Positions 24,601-39,050 of a stretch of DNA of 64,000 nucleotides are shown here, piece after piece. Position 1 is the stretch's first letter. Each line of letters starts with the position of its first letter. Source of the stretch: Arabidopsis thaliana. Lineage: Eukaryota > Streptophyta > Magnoliopsida > Brassicales > Brassicaceae. The translations under genes were made by a program, and so were the position numbers. Below the pieces are notes generated by a model, which worked only from the letters and a program-made list of their open reading frames with translations, made no database searches and was not told where the DNA came from. Location of the stretch: NCBI RefSeq assembly GCF_000001735.4, contig NC_003075.7, positions 13,021,001-13,085,000 on the forward strand, in the 5' to 3' direction.

Positions 24601-27115
24601 ATACATGGGGGCGATTTAAACTTCCTTTGTGGACAAAATTATTACAGTATTGCACTATATGAGTTGAACTAACTTACACAGGCACATACATAAGAGGGCA
24701 AAGGACAGGCCAAATTTTTACCTCTGTGGCTTTAGCAGTCCGATGAAAGATTCTTGTTATTCCACGTTGAATATCAGATGATCTAGACATAGCTGTCAAG
24801 ACTGAGGAGAGCACGAGATAAAACTCAGGTGATACAATTGCTCTCTCAGAACCTTCTTCAACCAACTCACTGCTGAGCTGGGAAGAACTATGAGATCCCA
24901 TGCAAGCAGAAATCTCAGAAACAGCATCAAGCCGAGCAGATATCAAATTTCTATCGCATAGAGGATGAGTCACCTGTTGAAATGAAAGTGTCCACAAATC
25001 ATGATAAGAGATCTTTTAAAAAATTTCCCTACCACTTAGCAAAAAGTCAATGAGGAGTAAGTACAGAAATCTCAAATCTCTCCCCTTCAAAAACTGAAAG
25101 ATGCCAGTAAAGTCTTTTTTTTCTTTACTATAAGACGACTTACTGCATCTATAGAACTACAAATAAACAAAGCCCTTTTGCGGAAAATCTAAGAAGAAAA
25201 GAGATTGTGTCTTACCCAGTGTCTAAGAAGCCTGGAACCATATACTGTAAGTGTGTGATTCATATTATGGAATAAGGAGCCAGATTCCGATCCATCTGAA
25301 TTATTTTTCACAACCTGAATATATATAAAAATTATTTTAAGAGAAACTCAGTTAGGAAACTTAAAACTGAACATGTGACTAGCCAAATAAAGCGGAAAGT
25401 ACCTCCAACTGTTGCAGAGTATTGGCTGAGAGAGTCATCTCTGTGTTACTTGACAAAGAGCGAAATGAGGCCCCTTGGTAAAGGATCCTTTCAAATCCAA
25501 ACTGTTTGAGATGGCAAAACGTTAGGGCGAGGGCTTGAACAGTCAGATGTGGCATGTTCATAATTGTCTGCACCATCAACGAAGGAATAAATTAGCAGGA
25601 ATTGCAGTAAGCATTTAATAGATGAAAAAAACTTTTTGAAAGCAAGATGTGGTCATTAACAATATCGCATTAACAGATCATCATAAAAAATAAAATAAAG
25701 GGAAAGTTTTTAGAAAGTCAAATGACATACATGAACTGTCAAGCAAGACATTCCTTTTTCAGCAGCCTCCAGCTTCATTTCTTTATCATCTTCTAAGTTA
25801 CCTGCGCTGATTTTTTCACATAATGAAATAACCTCATCTACTGCATTACCATTGCTGAAACAATCCAGTGAGGCACGTTCCACTCGAACGTTTGAGGTAG
25901 GTCCAGCATGTGCCACCAAAAACTGCCAAACAAAGATACCACACGAACATCTATCAGTACATGTATACACATCGACCAAGAACAGAAGTTCTAGTCTTCA
26001 AAACTAATCCATATAGTGATTATACATACAGACAAAGATTCTTGTCAAACTGTTCATCAGGAAGGATTCAGGGATTAGTATAGACAGAATCTTGTAAAAC
26101 TAACTGAGGAGCTAAATTGTTCAAAATTAATCAACAATGCTTGAATTAGTAATATTTACTCGTACACAGATAAACGTACCTTCTCAGTTTGTTGTGAAAG
26201 AGGCTGGCCAAGCAACAGCTCAGCTGGTGACAAGCTCAAAATCACAGCCTCTAATCCACTTCTCATGAAATTATCATTGAACTCTTCATAAACAACTTCA
26301 CCTGTCGAAATTTCAACGCCAACAACACCGACTCTAACATCAAAACTCATTTCAATACCACAGCCTAATGTCTCCGACTTAACTCTCTCATCCACAACAC
26401 AAACCAAGAAATTACTCTGTGAACCAAAACCTTCTTCACCACCACAACCACCACTTATATCCTCAGCCGCTTCAAGCGTGGCTTTGGTATACAACGCCGA
26501 CAGTCCCCGGAAAAAAGGGCCGGTCCGGTTTGCACCATGGGACTTAATGGCTGCAGTTTCAGTCTGCTTCACTACACCAATCTTGTATCCTGCATTCACC
26601 AGTCTTCTCACATGGAAATTCAATCGAAATGTTGGCACACTCGCCGTCATGAAATTGTGATCCATATGAGCGTAAATACCCAACACGCGTGCTGCGATCT
26701 CCGCGTCTTCTCCGAAGAATCTGTACCTGTAACCAACTTCCACCATCAAAACCACATCTGGGTACTTGCTCTTTAGCTCCACCACTTGCTGTTCCAATGG
26801 TGTGTATTTCCTCGATGATGACGTTTCGGGAACATATTCCTCCGGCGAGGGTTCCAGAAATCTCTGGAGAAATCTTTGGTGTAAATTGGGATCGGGTACT
26901 GGGTTTTGAGTGTGAGGAGAAAGTTTAGGCTTTTTGGGTGACGCGGCGGCGAGGTGGTCGGAGAGAAGCTTACGCTTGGAAGGAGAGAAGGATACAGTGG
27001 CGGATATCTTCGGTGGCGGTGTTGATGATTCGGCTACCGGATTCGGTTCGTGAGTCGGGGATTTGGGTTTGGGAGCGAAGAAACGAGAAATCGTCTGCTG
27101 CTTTTGCTTGCCCAT
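21700..27115 (-). CDS. MSH3: MSH3, MutS-homolog DNA mismatch repair protein
   Basis: Twelve exons in plus coordinates: 26180-27115, 25731-25922, 25403-25567, 25216-25314, 24722-24973, 23972-24226, 23680-23811, 23082-23342, 22921-22992, 22679-22828, 22133-22594 and 21700-21969; 1081 residues. With MSH2 it forms MutS-beta, which recognises insertion/deletion loops in nuclear DNA. Residues 6-13 (QQTISRFF) are a PCNA-binding PIP box. The mismatch-binding domain follows ([18 protein letters not shown]), and the C-terminus has the ATPase: Walker A GPNMGGKS, signature STFLEEL, Walker [17 protein letters not shown] and the VTHYPE switch. Exon 6 could start 60 nt earlier in frame at another AG; I chose ttcattgcagttatg because it gives the family length. 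It shares a short promoter with CFIm25. Confidence 0.96.
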
Positions 27116-27518
27116 AATTGCTTTATTCGTAATCTCCTCCGTTTAAGAGAAATGGAAGGTCGTGGTCGTGGCTATGGCGAACTTGGGTTGCCAATTTTCG
27201 CGCGCTTTCTTAGGTTGCCAATCTCTCTAATCCATCACTGTCACTGAACAACAAAGTGACGAAGCCATCGGTTCGGAGCGGTTATTATGGGCCGGGTCTT
27301 TATAAATGGGCCGGTATTTTTTAAATGGGCCTAAAGTGCCACTATAACAAATGAGTATACTCTAGAAGTTGGTGGTGTCATTAATTCTCCGTCGAGATCG
27401 CTTCTCTCCCCGTTGCCGTCCGTCCCCACCGCTGAGTGATAGATCGAAACAGAGAAACACACACGGCGAAGAAGATTTCACCATATTTTGTCTAAGTGGA
27501 TTCTGTTGAGAGAGAGAG
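27116..27518. promoter_or_regulatory. Bidirectional MSH3/CFIm25 promoter
   Basis: Only 403 bp separate the two start codons. It holds three TGGGCC site II elements (27288-27293, 27307-27312, 27326-27331), bound by TCP factors in dividing-cell genes, and a palindromic TTTTCGCGCGC stretch containing TTTCGCGC (27196-27203), which fits the E2F consensus TTTSSCGC and lies about 85 bp from the MSH3 ATG. Confidence 0.7.
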
Positions 27519-29873
<2,355 letters not shown>

Positions 29874-31554
29874 TTTCGACTCGGTGTGTTCAAGAACAAG
29901 GAACCTATCAGATGGGTAAGTTACTTAGGTACGGTAGAGAGCTGTAGCTACCGGATTAGAGATGGGGTTTTCCAATGATGCGAGTTGGGTTTTTTGCATT
30001 ATAGACTTGTTGGCTTTTATGTAGAACCGGTTCAAAGTGTCAGCACAAAAAACAAAGATTATTGTATCTCATTTTTAAAAGCATTTGTCATTGTTTGACT
30101 AACGCCTGTCTTCTCTAACCGTAAAACATGTGTTTCATTCAATGTTGAATGATGTTTTTATTTTGGTGCATAAAACTAAGCCATGTTTAACCTTCTTTGT
30201 CAACATATTTCATAAAGTTTTATCAACATACCACAAGGCCTAATGGTCGAAGGAGGAGAAGTTTTGTTGTAGACGAACAATCTAAAGTATCCTAGTTATC
30301 ATAACATTAGATGTATAAAATTTATTCTCCGAGGGCTAAGGATTAAGTCATCATAACATTAGATGTATAAAATTTATTAGTCGTGTTTCATTGGGGATTA
30401 GTTTGACGGCAAATTATATTATGTTATCAAGACGACCAAGACAAGGTAGACACTTTTTTATTGTTTCCCTCTCAATTTTCTTTACTCGTCATTTTCCACA
30501 GGCCAAAAGAGCCAACAAGTAAAAAACAAAATCAGAGTATTTTTAAAATTGGGACAGGCCATTTCGATCGGGACAGAAGGAATTCAAATTGTTGAAATTC
30601 ACAATATTCCTCAAATAACTCTTATTATTGGTCCACTTGTCAGTGTGAATGTAAGAAAAACATCGTGAGAGGAAAAAATATGAAATAATTACTAGCAGCA
30701 AATAGGAGCTCAATGTTGACTTCACTACAAAATTTTATAATTAAGAGAAAAAGAGCTCTCAAATCATATAATAATTATTTCAAGTACTTGTATTAGCAAA
30801 TGCAATTTGTCTGCTTGCTAATGATGCTTTACGAAAAGATTAACAGATTGGATGATTCTCTATAATCATTACTTCATTATTCACAATCATTGGATTGAAT
30901 CAGACAGATTATTCCACCCGGATGATCGTTTCTAACCAAAAAACTCATTGACGCGATTTAAACATAAATTAAAGAAGTCGTTAATATAAAATTCTTGCCG
31001 ACATTTTAGAGATTTTTGGATATGAAGATGTTATCTGATTAGTGTGTAAATTCTTAAGGCATCGTCCATTATAAATGAAGTAAATATAAGGAAAACAAAC
31101 AATAAGAAAACAAAGTGAAAGAACAAAAACAAGCAAAGATTCTTCTTTTTTTTTTTTTTTATAGGTAGGAATCTCAAATCTTATATATACTGAAAATTGC
31201 TAATTTATTTTAAGTTGGAACATTATATCAATAATTTAAATTTATCCAAGCAGACTTTTGACACCTAATTAATCCTTACATATTCCATTATGACTTTTCT
31301 CCTCACTGCTTATACAAATGCATACAGTATACTCATAAGAAATTAACACATAAATTATATCCCAAATTTTCATAAAAATAGAAATATATATGTCATTTGT
31401 CATTTACTCTAAGCAGGCCCATTTGGTCATTTCTTAACACCAAGTATGTAGGCTCTATCTGTGGACGTTTGGTGATATATATGTTGTCTCAATCACCATA
31501 TATAGTATTGAGACATGTTTTCTTGTATCAGGACAGACAGCTGACTAAAGAGAA
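29874..31554. other. Intergenic DNA between CFIm25 and LAF1
   Basis: AT-rich, with the CFIm25 3' UTR at its left and the LAF1 promoter at its right. A 29-bp direct repeat (30298-30326 and 30350-30378) is the only structured element I see. Confidence 0.7.
30298..30378 (+). repeat. 29-bp direct repeat pair, 52-bp period
   Basis: The sequence atcataacattagatgtata plus aaatttatt occurs exactly at 30298-30326 and 30350-30378, with 23 bp of unrelated DNA between. It could be a small duplication after slippage. Confidence 0.85.
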
Positions 31555-32573
31555 ATGGCGAAGACGAAATATGGAGAGAGACATAGGAAAGGGTTATGGT
31601 CACCTGAAGAAGACGAGAAGCTAAGGAGCTTCATCCTCTCTTATGGCCATTCTTGCTGGACCACTGTTCCCATCAAAGCTGGTCTCTCTTTCATCTTCTT
31701 CTTTATTAGTTTTTAGTTTCTCAAACTGAGTCAACTTTGATAATTGTTGTTGGGATTTAATTTGATAGGGTTACAAAGGAATGGGAAGAGCTGCAGATTA
31801 AGATGGATTAATTACCTAAGACCAGGGTTAAAGAGGGATATGATTAGTGCAGAAGAAGAAGAGACTATCTTGACGTTTCATTCTTCCTTGGGTAACAAGT
31901 AAGTGTATCTCTAAGACCTAACCCTATTGTTTTAGCAGATGCTAGTTATAGAGAGACTAATGATTTAGGTGTAATTAGGTGGTCGCAAATAGCTAAATTC
32001 TTACCGGGAAGAACAGACAATGAGATAAAGAACTATTGGCACTCTCATTTGAAAAAGAAATGGCTCAAGTCTCAGAGCTTACAAGATGCAAAATCTATTT
32101 CCCCTCCTTCGTCTTCATCATCATCACTTGTTGCTTGTGGAAAAAGAAATCCGGAAACCTTGATCTCGAATCACGTGTTCTCCTTCCAGAGACTTCTAGA
32201 GAACAAATCTTCATCTCCCTCACAAGAAAGCAACGGAAATAACAGCCATCAATGTTCTTCTGCTCCTGAGATTCCAAGGCTTTTCTTCTCTGAATGGCTT
32301 TCTTCTTCATATCCCCACACCGATTATTCCTCTGAGTTTACCGACTCTAAGCACAGTCAAGCTCCAAATGTCGAAGAGACTCTCTCAGCTTATGAAGAAA
32401 TGGGTGATGTTGATCAGTTCCATTACAACGAAATGATGATCAACAACAGCAACTGGACTCTTAACGACATTGTGTTTGGTTCCAAATGTAAGAAGCAGGA
32501 GCATCATATTTATAGAGAGGCTTCAGATTGTAATTCTTCTGCTGAATTCTTTTCTCCATCAACAACGACGTAA
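31555..32573 (+). CDS. LAF1: LAF1/MYB18, R2R3-MYB factor of phytochrome A signalling
   Basis: Three exons: 31555-31681, 31769-31898 and 31979-32573; 283 residues. LAF1 is a nuclear activator of far-red light responses downstream of phyA and is degraded through COP1. R2 begins near residue 14 ([15 protein letters not shown]) and R3 near 67 ([38 protein letters not shown]). The third R3 helix ends WHSHLKKK rather than the common WNTHLKKK. A serine-rich linker leads to an acidic C-terminal part. The two introns are in the positions usual for R2R3-MYB genes. It is convergent with the cytochrome b561 gene; the stop codons are 313 bp apart. Confidence 0.95.
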
Positions 32574-32886
32574 ATTGCGTTTATTGTAATGTAAATCAAA
32601 TTTCTAAGGCAAAACCGGAAAAAAAATGTTTTGTTTTTTGTTTTGTCTTAAATGCTTTGACACCAATAAGGCAAATAGCATATATGGTTAAAGGAATGGC
32701 AATATGAAAGAAAAGAAAAGAAAAGAAAATGATTTAAAAGATTCATCAATATCATTGAAGATTTTACACACCAGAAGTAGCAAAGCCGTAACACACAAAG
32801 CTTTTCGCTACAAATGCATCATACATAAATGGAGTTTTGAGAGTACAAGGGGCGATACAGATGTAACGTGGAATGTAGAAAGTGTT

Positions 32887-34518
32887 TTATATAGCAGAAT
32901 AACTGAAGTCAACACTATCATCATTGGAGACGGAAGGAGAAGGAGAAGGAGACTCAGCAGAAGCAGTGAGTACCACAAAGGCACCAAAGAGAATAGTGAT
33001 AATGGCCGTGAAGTTGATAAGAAATGCTTCGGATCCATACTTGTCAAGCCCTCCATTCTCCAAGAAAGTCAGCTTTTCCAGAAACCCTAAAGCTGCATTC
33101 CCGACAGCAAGTATGTAAACAAACAGGCCAAGCATTGCGTGCCACGGAAGCAATCCGCTTTTCAAATTTGTTGATCCTCCTGGGAAGAAGAACACTATGA
33201 AGCTGTACACCCACTGTAAAGTTCAAAACTCTTGTTCTGGTCAGGAACAATATACAACAATAGGTAAAAACATTTTTCCATAGAAATTGATCAACTTGTT
33301 AGCCATTTTCTATGAATCAGCCGGTCCAATAGCTTTATATACAGTGTTTTCTGCTGTCTGTAATTGTTCTTTCAGTTTGATACAGAGAACTCAGAAACAT
33401 TTATAAGGTTGATTTAGTAGCTGAACCAAATGAAACACTTATCAAAAGGATTCCTATGTAAACTGATTACATGTATAATGGGAAAATGTTTGTCTAAGGA
33501 GCAAAACGCTATGGAATTTACCTGGAAGCCATAAAGAGAAATGACTCCAATACCAATCCAGGAATGGAGACTGTAGAGATTAGGGATATGGCTTTCATTG
33601 TGGTTCTTAAAGGCTGCACAGATGCCAAATATCCCAAGAGCCAGAGCAATGGCATGGAGTATAAGGTGGATCAACTTCTTCACTGGTTTCTCCAGCGGAA
33701 GCGATTTGTAACTTATGATGGCTGCATTTCCATTTTCAACAAACAGGTTTATATAAAGTGATCATCATCAACAATACTAATCAAAACTGAAATGAAAGTA
33801 ATATCTTATTTCTCTCGTTGTTGAACAGATGTTGTTATCAGTTACCTTCTCCTCCCAAGATTATAAATCCGATGAGCATCAGAACAGGATGCAGCTGGAT
33901 CACATAAGAAAACAAAATGGATCAGAACACAAACACAGACGGATTAAAAACAACTGAAGAGATGTCCCCTTTGCTTTGGTAACACAACGATAATGTCGAT
34001 TTTTGGATGCTAGTTGTGAATACCATCAACTAAACCTAAACCAGAAGATCGAAACATCATCTTACGTACATTCACTCACACTGTAATAAACAGAATACGA
34101 CCCCAACAACACTCATAGATCCTAAATCACGTCCATAGCAAAACTTGGGACAAACCAGAGGACTATTGCTTCCAAAAGAGTCATTTTACAAGCTATAACA
34201 GATATCAAGACAACAAAAGAATTCTCCTTTACATAATAAAGTCACTCACTCAGAAACAGTACTGAGGAACAAATAAGAAGCTTCGCAGTCAGATACAAGA
34301 CATACAAAAAGTCAACGCAGATGCGAGAGACAGAAAAGAGAAAACTTTAAAGGAGATTAAAGAAAGAAACATACATTGAAGATGAGATTCTTGTTAGTAG
34401 CTTCCCAGGCCAATCCACCTCTGTAACTGATACTCCAAACCAGTACCATAATCGCCGCTATTACCGCCAGCGCGTGCGCCACAAACGTCACCGCCATCGC
34501 GTTTATCCGGACAGCCAT
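32887..34518 (-). CDS. ACYB-2: Transmembrane ascorbate-dependent cytochrome b561
   Basis: Four exons in plus coordinates: 34375-34518, 33846-33894, 33522-33721 and 32887-33213; 239 residues. It passes electrons from ascorbate across a membrane (vacuolar type) through two haems b. Six hydrophobic helices are visible. The four expected haem-ligand histidines are at 50 (LHPVLM), 83 (LIHLILH), 117 (SLHSWIG) and 156 (LPWHAM). The C-terminal tail is short and serine-rich. The start is the first ATG (MAVRINAMAV). Its promoter region is shared, head to head, with the CAP160-like gene, 801 bp apart. The gene matches AT4G25570. Confidence 0.94.
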
Positions 34519-35319
34519 ATCTCTTTCTCTCCTGCAACTGTGTTTCTTTCTTCTTGTCGTTTTTTCTACTCTTCTAATCTCCTTTGTCCGATTAATCTTC
34601 AACCTCGGCCTCTGAGACGAATCAATCCTCAGATTTTCCATTTCTTCTTTTCAATAATCCACTGTGGGCCCTTCTTCGCAGACACGTGGGCCTCACGATC
34701 CATTTTCGATTTATCTATTCAGACGTGTAATTTCGTGGGGCAGTTCTCGATAAACGACTAATGTTTCGCCACGTGGATATTGTAGTAGCTGCATCTACTA
34801 GTTCCGCTTCCGCGCTTCGTGTCTGTTTCTTCTACCACCAACCAAACCATTAAACCGCGATAGAGCATACTGGATCTTTTTTAAGGCCCATTATGTACAT
34901 TTCTGTTGGACCAACCCATTGCGCAATGGAAACTATTCATATGATATCATTTCTTGTCGTTTTCGGATTTCAGTGACTGTGTTATGCTGTTTTTCCAATG
35001 ATCGAAACGGCATGTTGTTGGAATGGGCTAGTGGGCTAACTTGTGAAAGAAGGTAACATCGACGGTTCTTCTCGGATAAAGATTAGGCTGAGAGCGCCAC
35101 GCACACAATCAAGAGCCTGATACGTGGCATGACACGTGGTATTTCGTAAGATAAAGTACAGAGGACACAGCCATCCAGAGGTAGTTCGGCTATGCGTCTT
35201 CCTCCTCTTTCCCATACTCTCTGACTCTGTATAAAACTTTGAAGAAGCTCCTCATATTTTCTCAGAAACAATTTGGATGCATAGAAAGGAAAAGAACAAA
35301 ATCAAATCTAGCAAATAAA
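34519..35319. promoter_or_regulatory. Divergent promoter of cytochrome b561 and the CAP160-like gene
   Basis: Contains four ABRE-like ACGTGG/C motifs: 34682-34689 (ACACGTGG), 34769-34776 (CCACGTGG), 35121-35128 (TACGTGGC) and 35132-35139 (ACACGTGG). The last two are 3 bp apart and about 90 bp upstream of a TATAAAA at 35230-35236, which serves the CAP160-like gene. I found no CCGAC (CRT/DRE) core on either strand. Confidence 0.65.
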
Positions 35320-37657
35320 ATGGATTCACAAGCGCAGTTGCAACGTACTCATGGTCATCACCAAGCACAGGAGCCAATAAGGATTCACCATCCAGGTATT
35401 GCGAAACCAGATTCTAATCTCAATGTAAAGTTTTTTTTCTATTGATATTCTAAAATCTGGAAGTGAGAGAGCCTAATGAATGTTTTTTACGTGTTCCTCT
35501 GTTTTGAATGCAGAGGAAGAAGGGCATCATGAAAAAGGACCATCAAAAGTTCTGAAGAAAGTGAAGGAAAAAGCAAAGAAGATCAAGAATGTTCTTACTA
35601 AACATGGACATGGTCATGAGCACGATCGTGGAGAACACATCCCTGACGATCACGATCTAGACCAAGAAGACGATGAAGATGACTACAACGACAACCAACT
35701 CCACGGCGGTGCACCAGGTTTGTCAGTCCTTCGCTTCACTTTGATCTCTCTATTGACCAAAACAGAGTATTTAATGTTTTGGATTGGTCCCAGCAGCACG
35801 AGGAAAAGCTCATATTCCGGTGAAGGAGGAGATAGTCCCTCCAGGATCGAAAGCTTTTCCAGTTGTTTCCTCTTCACATACAAAACCCTCTGAGCCAGTG
35901 AGAGGAGTTGGCCACGAAGCAATGTCTCGTCCTATAAAACACTCCGGTGTACCGGAGAAAGAAGAGAGAAGAGGGGCTCCTACACTGACGCCGCATAACA
36001 CTCCCGTGTCTTTACTATCTGCAACAGAAGATGTGACAAGAACATTTGTTCCTGATGAACACAAGTCTCGAAACCAAAGTAAAGTTAATATCGACAGACC
36101 CAAAGGATTGGACCAAGATCCAGCTGCTCCGGGATCTCATGGTGGGTTGTCAAATTATCAGTCCAAAGTTACTGACCCCATCGGAAAATGTAAGATCTTT
36201 TCTCTAGTCTCTTAATCCTGATTTAAAGTTTCAGCTCTACGTTTTTTGCTAAGAAGTTTCAACTCTTTTCACCTGTCTGTTTCTTTATCTAGCTACTGGA
36301 GAAATTGGAGCAGCATCGACTGTCTCAGCTATTGGAAGGTTAGGGTTGGGAACTGATCTGCAGAAGAAAAGCCATGGCCTTGATACAAAACCGACTGCTC
36401 AGGGATCTCATGGTGGAATGTCGAGTTATCAGTCCAAAGTTACTGATCCCACCGGTAAAGGTAAGTTTTTTTTCTTCTCGGAATTCTGATTCAGGAATTT
36501 ATATCTTTTGACTTGTGTCCTTTCTTTATTCTAGGAGCTGGAGAACAACCGAGTGTCGCAGCTTTTGGGAGGAGGAACGAAACAGGTGAAGATGATCACA
36601 TGGGACTGGGAAGAGATCTCCGGGAGAAAAGTCATGGTTTTGATACTAAGTCAAGACCTGAAATGGGCAAGCACATACCGGCGGGAGACTATGGATCTAG
36701 ATTGGGGAAAGAATCTCCGGAGCGGAGTGATGAATTTGATCTGGGAAAAGATTTGCCGACGAGAACTCAAGGTATACAAAACCCTCAGGGTTTTGATTCC
36801 AGAGGTCAGAGGAGAGGAGAGGAGATGCACCAGCCTAATCAGAGCAGCTACACCGATAAGATCTCATTAGCGACTTCGGTCGTAGCAGACAAAGCTGTGG
36901 CGGCGAAAAACGCCGTCGCTTCGAAGTTAGGTTACTCCGGGGAAGGCGGCCACGAGAATCGTGTGGAAGGAGCAGAAAATCCTAGCTCCGCTGGTGGATA
37001 CGGAAGTACGGTCGCAAGTATGGTGACTCCAGTTTACGAGAAGGTTAAAGAGACAGGAGCTAGTGTAATGACGAAGTTACCATTCACCGGGACCGGGACA
37101 GAGCAAGGACAAGACAGGGGCGTCTCGGCGAAAGAATTCCTTACGGAGAAACTGAGTCCGGGAGAGGAAGACAAGGCTTTGTCGGAAGTGGTCACTGAGA
37201 AGCTTCATCTTGGAGGAGGCGGTGGCGAAACTGCGCCACCGAAGAGAGGGATAGTGACACAATCGGAGGAGGTGGAGAAAAGGTTAGGAGGGTTTAAGGA
37301 TCCGAGCTCGGAAGCAGCTACGAAACAGGGTGAAGCATATGCGGAGAAAGGCGAAGGAGGGATTGCGGAGAAGCTGAGAGGAGCTGTTACTTCTTGGATC
37401 GCTGGTACGACGGAAGAAGTGACGCAAAAGTCTACAGAATCTGTTCAAGACTCTACACAGTCACTTGGCTCCACCATTGGTAATACACGCCTCTTCCTGT
37501 TAAACAACGTTTTCGGCTTTTGACGGTGGTAATGACTTTTAATTTGGTGTAATGATGGTTAGGGAATAAAATGGGAATTACGGGTTCGGGAGGAGGTGAG
37601 GCAGGCCAACAAGGTTCTATGCCTTTGCAAAAGAGATTTCAAGAATCTGGAAACTGA
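35320..37657 (+). CDS. CAP160/RD29-like stress protein
   Basis: Six exons: 35320-35395, 35514-35717, 35797-36189, 36293-36460, 36535-37479 and 37563-37657; 626 residues. It is hydrophilic, rich in G, E, K, S and T, without membrane segments. The N-terminus (EPIRIHHPEEEGHHEKG, SKVLKKVKEKAKKIKN) is like RD29A/RD29B, so it belongs to the CAP160/LTI65 family of dehydration- and cold-related proteins, with no enzymatic role known. Two copies of the SYQSKVTDP-GK unit occur at the end of exons 3 and 4, and the following DL--KSHG-DTK segment is also repeated in exons 4 and 5. Exon 3 has a cagcag (NAGNAG) acceptor at 35791-35796, so one extra Ala is possible. Paired ABREs upstream suggest ABA control. 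Confidence 0.92.
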
Positions 37658-37831
37658 GATTCTGCTTCTTCTTTTTAAATGTATGGTTTGTTAATCCTTT
37701 CTAATGTGCGTTGTGGTTTGATGATCCATGGCTTATTTTGATGTATCTACTACTAGTACCATGTAAAAGTATGAATAAATTGAGTTAAATAGTATTGTAA
37801 CTTAGTACAACACAAAAGGAGTAAAAATTAT

Positions 37832-37913
37832 CGTCGACAGCAGGGTTCGAACCTGCGCGGGCGAAGCCCAACAGATTTCAAGTCTGTCTCCTTAACCACT
37901 CGGACATATCGAC
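37832..37913 (-). tRNA. tRNA-Ser (UGA)
   Basis: 82 nt on the minus strand. The acceptor stem GTCGATA pairs with TGTCGAC, the D arm carries GTGGTTAAGG, the anticodon loop is CTTGAAA with anticodon TGA, a long variable arm follows (GGGCTTCGCCC), and the T loop is GGTTCGAACC. The discriminator base is G, as expected for serine. There is no intron. Confidence 0.96.
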
Positions 37914-38136
37914 TTCTTGTTTAACCACGACGAGGTAGGAAATATTATTCGTTTATTTGAGAGTTACACAACAAAGCTACAAGGTTTGAACTTCTCTCCC
38001 AAACGGAAGTAGAAAGAAAAGAATGTTTATAAAATGAATAAGACAGATAAAGAATTCAGTTTTCAACCAGATGACATGGTAATTTTTTTTGTGAAGATCA
38101 GGATCGATGATAGAGATATAGATCGTTGAAAAGGAT

Positions 38137-39050
38137 CTAGAGAGCTCGGCTTTTGATAATGTCGAAGCTCATCTCGCTAGGATCAGTGGCTTGTAACTCC
38201 ACCTGAATGCCGTCCAATTCTCTCTTAAATCTATCCTTAGAGCTTGCATACACCATCTTCATCCTCACCCTTGATGAATCTGGTGACCTATATATGTTTC
38301 ATCATCCAAGTTTTAACAAATAATCAAATTTAAGCTTATTAATAGGAATTAAGGAAGTGAAGTGAAAGATTAAAAAAAAAATGATACCATGCAATGAAGA
38401 AGATTTTGCTCTTCTGGCAATTTTCATCGGTGATGAAGTCAAAGTCGAAGACTGCATAGCGGCACTCGTTCGCAGGGAGGGAGGCGGTGAAATCATCGTA
38501 AGTCTCATCGGGGTTTCCTAACTTTTCGACCACCACTTGTTGCCCGTCTATCCTGAATATTATGAATCGATAGTTTCTTTTCGACTTGAGCTCCAAAAAC
38601 TTCAGCTTGCACTCGTCCTCCACTGCCATCCCCGACGCCGCGTTCGCCTTTTCATTCACATAAATTAGGAGGAGAGCATTTTTTGTATACCGGGGGAAAA
38701 AAATACTTTCAAGTTAGCTAGGCGTTTTCGGTTCCATTACTAATTTCCATATGTCAAAACATTAGTAATAATCTTAGTCTAGCAATTGAGTTATGACAAT
38801 TATGAACTAGACAAGACACAAAATATAGCATGTAAAATGAGAGACACGTCAATAACATGGTAAAATCGACGTCTAATTAACATATGATTAGACAAAAATT
38901 AAATCAGATTTTGTGACTAGTACATTTCATAGATTTGAATATCGTGTATCTTTCGCCCCGACTAGAAAAAAATCATCACATTGATGGCATGTAATGCTAG
39001 AACCAAACAATCCTACAAATGAATTAGAAAAAGAGAAGAGAACAAACCAT
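38137..39050 (-). CDS. ADF7: ADF7, actin-depolymerising factor
   Basis: Three exons in plus coordinates: 39048-39050, 38388-38647 and 38137-38287; 137 residues. It is a cytosolic protein that severs and depolymerises actin filaments; this member is known from pollen. The first coding exon is just the ATG, with the intron directly after it (ATG/gtttgtt), which is a hallmark of plant ADF genes. The ADF-H domain fills the protein: [15 protein letters not shown] at the N-terminus, the central [24 protein letters not shown], and [19 protein letters not shown], the actin-binding long helix. A Ser in the N-terminal stretch (AASGM) is the usual phosphorylation site. Neighbours are unrelated. Confidence 0.95.
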
